Below are positions 61,091 through 64,000 of a DNA stretch of 64,000 bases, one piece after another. This stretch comes from Thamnaconus septentrionalis (Eukaryota > Chordata > Actinopteri > Tetraodontiformes > Monacanthidae): contig CM020501.1 of the NCBI GenBank assembly GCA_009823395.1, positions 5,719,861 through 5,783,860 on the forward strand, given 5' to 3'. The first letter of the stretch is position 1. Every line of letters begins with the position of its first letter. Made by a program: the position numbers and the translations under genes. The notes beneath the pieces are model-generated. The model saw only the letters and a list, made by a program, of their open reading frames with translations, searched no databases and was not told the origin of the DNA.

Positions 61091-61443
61091 GTGCACTTAT
61101 GGAAGCGCGCTCGACAGACGCCAACTCCATCAGACACCCTAAAGAACACTCAGTATCGTCTACCAATGTAGCAGCTCTTAATGGAGAGCAAAGTGGAGAA
61201 GAGTCTCTGTGCCTTTATCAGCCAAGCAGGAGGAGTGTCAAAGCATTTATGTGTTGGGCTATCAGGTGTTTAGCTTGCAAACATTACCTGGTAACGCCCC
61301 ACCTGATGCACCAGAAGGTGTGACAGCAAGTTTAGAAAGCAAACGGAAAACCTGCAATTTGCGAGGCTTCTCGTCGGTGCGAGATCAGCTGCCCAACGCC
61401 GCCCTGCGGTAATTGGCAACACAAACACACACTTTGGGTGACA

Positions 61444-61888
61444 TACACTCTCAGGCCACCCAATGAGGTTTAATAGCTGGTGAACGCAGACAGCTAATCA
61501 GCCAATCGCATGGCAACCCAATGCATTGAGGCATGTAGATTGTGGTGAAGGTGACTTGCTGAAGTTCAAAAGGAGCTTCAGAATGGGGAAGAGAGTGGTT
61601 GCAGACGGGCTGAGTGTTCAAAACTGCTGCTGATCTGCTGCGATTTTCACTGCAACGCAACCGTCTCTAGAATGGTCCCCAAAAAAGAAAATATCCAGTG
61701 AGCAGGAATTGTGTGGAAGAAAAATGCCTCCTTGATGTCAGGTGTCAGAGGTCAAAATAAGCAGACAGAGACCATAGAGAAGCAACAGCAACTTAAACAA
61801 CCACTGGGCACAACCGAGGTCTGCAGAACAGATTCTTTAAACACTTTGAACGCAAAAGCACCACAAGTTCCTTGACAGCTACGCTTGA
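61444..61888 (+). pseudogene. Tc1-like transposon remnant (copy 3) in ctnna2 intron
   Basis: It opens with ACACTCTCAGGCCACCCAAT (terminal repeat) and includes GCATTGAGGCATGTAGATTG, GAATGGGGAAGAGAGTGG, GAATGGTCCCCAAAAAAGAA and CACTGGGCACAACCGAGG. These align in order with the other copies. Stops and frameshifts disrupt the transposase. It is antisense to the host gene ctnna2. Confidence 0.75.
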
Positions 61889-62178
61889 TGTCACTACCTG
61901 TATTTCCTCTTTAACTCTTTCAAGGGCTTTTTGAATTCAACGTGCAGAAGTCGCTCTGACCGCAACACAAAGGATGCGGACCGATAACGTAACACAAAGT
62001 AGCCACCGAAAACGCTTTCATTTGAAATTGAATGTTTAAAAAGTCGCTGCTCTAGCAAACCTGCGCGGGCTGCCGTGCTATCCCAAATGTGACTCCAAGA
62101 CTGGCACCTTTGTGCAGCTGGTGTCCAACTGGCATTGCACAGCATAATTACCTTGTCGTCTAAGTCATTTTTTTTTAC

Positions 62179-62360
62179 CTGGTGAAGTCCGTCATCTCCA
62201 TCATGATCATGCACATCTGTTTGGCCAGCACGATGATGTCGTTGCCGTTGTCGTCCCACTTGGCCACTTCGGCGTCGAGCTTGCACTTCTCCTGTCTGAA
62301 GCTCTCCACCTGCTCAGCAATCTTGGCCTTTTCCTCCTGGGGAAGCTGAGCCATGATGGC
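62179..62360 (-). CDS. ctnna2: Alpha-N-catenin (ctnna2-like) coding exon, start of actin-binding domain
   Basis: This is the most upstream coding exon of the gene in the window. Read on the minus strand it starts after an acceptor preceded by a C/T-rich tract (CCGCAG at 62366-62361). It encodes 60 codons plus two bases, from AIMAQLPQEEKAKIAEQVE through VAKWDDNGNDIIVLAKQM to MEMTDFT, and ends at a GTAA donor (62178-62175). The peptide matches the first helices of the vinculin-tail-like F-actin-binding domain of alpha-catenins, near residue 670 of about 905. Alpha-catenin links the cadherin-beta-catenin complex to actin at adherens junctions; the CTNNA2 paralogue acts mainly in neurons and synapses. 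The split arginine codon (AG|A) continues in the exon at 60117. Earlier exons are not found between 62361 and 64000, so the gene continues outside the window. The family assignment is very safe. The CTNNA2 choice rests mainly on the last exon. Confidence 0.96.
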
Positions 62361-64000
62361 CTGCGGGCAACAGGGGAAGAAACAGAGGCATTAGAGCAGG
62401 AGGAAAAGCTTGTTAGGGAGTAAAGTGTGAGTTGAATACATTTTGGGCCGAGATGGTGGAGAATGCAGCAAATGCCAGTGGAGAAGAATTTAGGTAAAGG
62501 AAAGAGATAAGGGTTGGGGAGTGGAATACGATAAGGAAATGAGAAAGGGGCCAAATAAGAACAGGGATTAGTTTTGGAGGGAAATAATAAAGGGAAGAAT
62601 ATAAAGAGGAAAGCTGTAGCACCATTTGCCCGTTTTTTTTTTTCTTTTCTGTCCAGTCTACTCTTTAATCCGCCTCACAAAAGCTTGAACATTAAGTATT
62701 GAGTTTGACTATTGCTACTCTTCTTCCATGCTTCAAAATAAAGTTCAACATTCAGCCTTCTCTGAACTCTTGACAACATTTATCCATAAAGAGAACCCCC
62801 CGCCCCCCTCCACTTTTTTTTCAACCTTCATTTCTTTCCTTCAGTGGCCTATGGGACCAGGTTCAAAATGGCACAATTCGTATGCCAAGGTCACAGACAC
62901 TGGAAGTAGCCAGTTATATTTTGGAGATAAATGTATAATTACCTCGCTTTTATGACCAGAGGATGAATAATGCATTTGTTCAACGCTATGTCAGGGAGGT
63001 CGTGGGGAGGAGGAGTAACCTGGTTTCCATTAGGTCGATTCAATTGACTCGAAGCCAGAGAAAGGAAACTAGTCCAGTAAGGAAAAAAGTCGCTATTGTT
63101 TTTTTTTTTTTAACTTCATCTATTATTGACTGTCCTCCAAGAATTTCTATTCATCTAATGCAATAATCGTCCCCGTCCTCCTTTTTCCTACTTCTTATTT
63201 AAAAGTTTGTATTCGTGGGGGGTTGCAACGAGCAAGCTCAGTGTGAAAAATTGATCACTGTGTTTATATTCCCAGGTTTGTGTCGGCAAGAAAAATAAAT
63301 AAATAAACAAACAAATAAACAAAAAGAATTTGCCCATGATAAACTCTTTGGAGAAAAAAAATGTAGAAGGAGTTCTCAGCAAGAAAGATGAACTTAAATG
63401 CTAAGAGCCTGGTGGCCATCAGAGGGAAGGAGATGTATGAACAGCTTTGGCCTCGGGTTCACAATCACGGGTTTTAAAATGATGACACAGAGCAAGAAAA
63501 ACAACAAAATGAAAAAAACAAAATAGCATAAATAAACTAGCAAAACCGAGAAGCCTCAAGGCCAGTGTAGAGCTCTTCTGCTGCGGATGCCAAGGCACAC
63601 AAACAACAGTAGCGGCAGCAGAGTCCCAGTGTAAGCACTGCGCACATTTAAACCAAATGTAAAATTAATATGTACCTAGGCTGAACAATAAAGAACAAAC
63701 AACTCGAACGGAGCCACAGCTTTGCAGGTAGTGAGTTCACGGACACCCTTCAACAGTTCAGAGAATCCTGCACCGCCAATTAATGAATCTGTGACCAAGC
63801 AAATTACTGTTTGGCCACTTGAAAGACAAACACATCAATTTAATTACAACCTAGAGGAAATAGCCCTCAAAGACTTTCAGGACTACAACGATAAATTTCA
63901 ACCCTACAAAAAACACACAAAAAAAATAACCCTTGTGTTTGTCCCCCCGGTTCTTCCCTTGCACCATGCATCTGATGCATCATTTAATTATGGATCCCTA
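62361..64000 (-). other. Intron upstream of the first visible ctnna2 exon (partial)
   Basis: This is intronic sequence between the exon ending at 62360 and an upstream exon outside the window. I looked on the minus strand for the preceding alpha-catenin exon and did not see it. It contains A- and T-rich tracts, including a T run near 63098-63110 and a (TAAA)n-like run near 63290-63320, and no other recognisable gene. Confidence 0.7.

Larger units (their letters stand above)
60118..62178 (-). other. ctnna2 intron, 2,061 bp
   Basis: This intron has a canonical donor GTAAAA (62178) and acceptor CAG (60118). It holds a Tc1-like transposon remnant (61444-61888) and a dense mixed-composition block (about 60540-61090) that may be conserved non-coding DNA. 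Open frames here do not resemble known proteins. Confidence 0.85.

Noticed and set aside
60847..61323. 158-codon plus-strand open frame
   Set aside because: Its protein resembles nothing known, is cysteine/histidine-scattered as in random reading, and lies antisense in a ctnna2 intron.

Overview
This is vertebrate nuclear DNA, most probably from a ray-finned (teleost) fish. It is AT-rich and intron-rich, full of microsatellites, and carries fish-typical repeats: a Rex3/RTE-type LINE, Tc1-like transposon remnants, L2-like LINE 3' ends and TTAA-flanked miniature elements. I see no bacterial, organellar or viral gene organisation.

The only cellular gene I can support is the 3' end of an alpha-catenin gene on the minus strand. 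Four coding exons (62360-62179, 60117-60012, 50320-50186 and 48706-48419) splice in phase. They encode about the last 236 residues, the F-actin-binding domain, of a protein matching vertebrate alpha-N-catenin (CTNNA2). The upstream exons lie beyond 64000. The last exon is probably followed by a long 3' UTR reaching about 47.5-47.3 kb. The three complete introns (2.1, 9.7 and 1.5 kb) hold a Tc1-like remnant, a TTAA miniature element, a 49-bp LINE tail insertion, and several compositionally complex blocks that look like conserved non-coding DNA.

From 1 to about 47.3 kb I found no convincing protein-coding gene. This fits the gene-poor region expected downstream of CTNNA2. It holds one 3.3-kb 5'-truncated, frameshifted Rex3-type LINE (17601-20905, minus strand) whose reverse transcriptase contains an exact in-frame triplication of 129 bp. 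It also holds a 1.1-kb TTAA-bounded non-autonomous element with perfect 18-bp terminal inverted repeats (39636-40737). L2-like 3' tails with perfect 11-12 bp target duplications occur at 5.8 and 11.7 kb, and at 57.3 kb in the catenin intron. Two further Tc1-like remnants, retroposon tails, a tRNA-like sequence, degenerate telomere-like DNA and many microsatellites complete the picture.

The most interesting material is: the TTAA element, with CRE and palindrome content and an exon-like start; the triplicated LINE segment; the graded series of L2-like insertions with intact target duplications; the apparent absence of the alternative neuronal insert exon of CTNNA2; a perfect 16-bp hairpin at 13.36 kb; and candidate regulatory blocks around and inside ctnna2. 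No previously undescribed multi-gene system is evident. Family names for repeats come from recognition without a database search.
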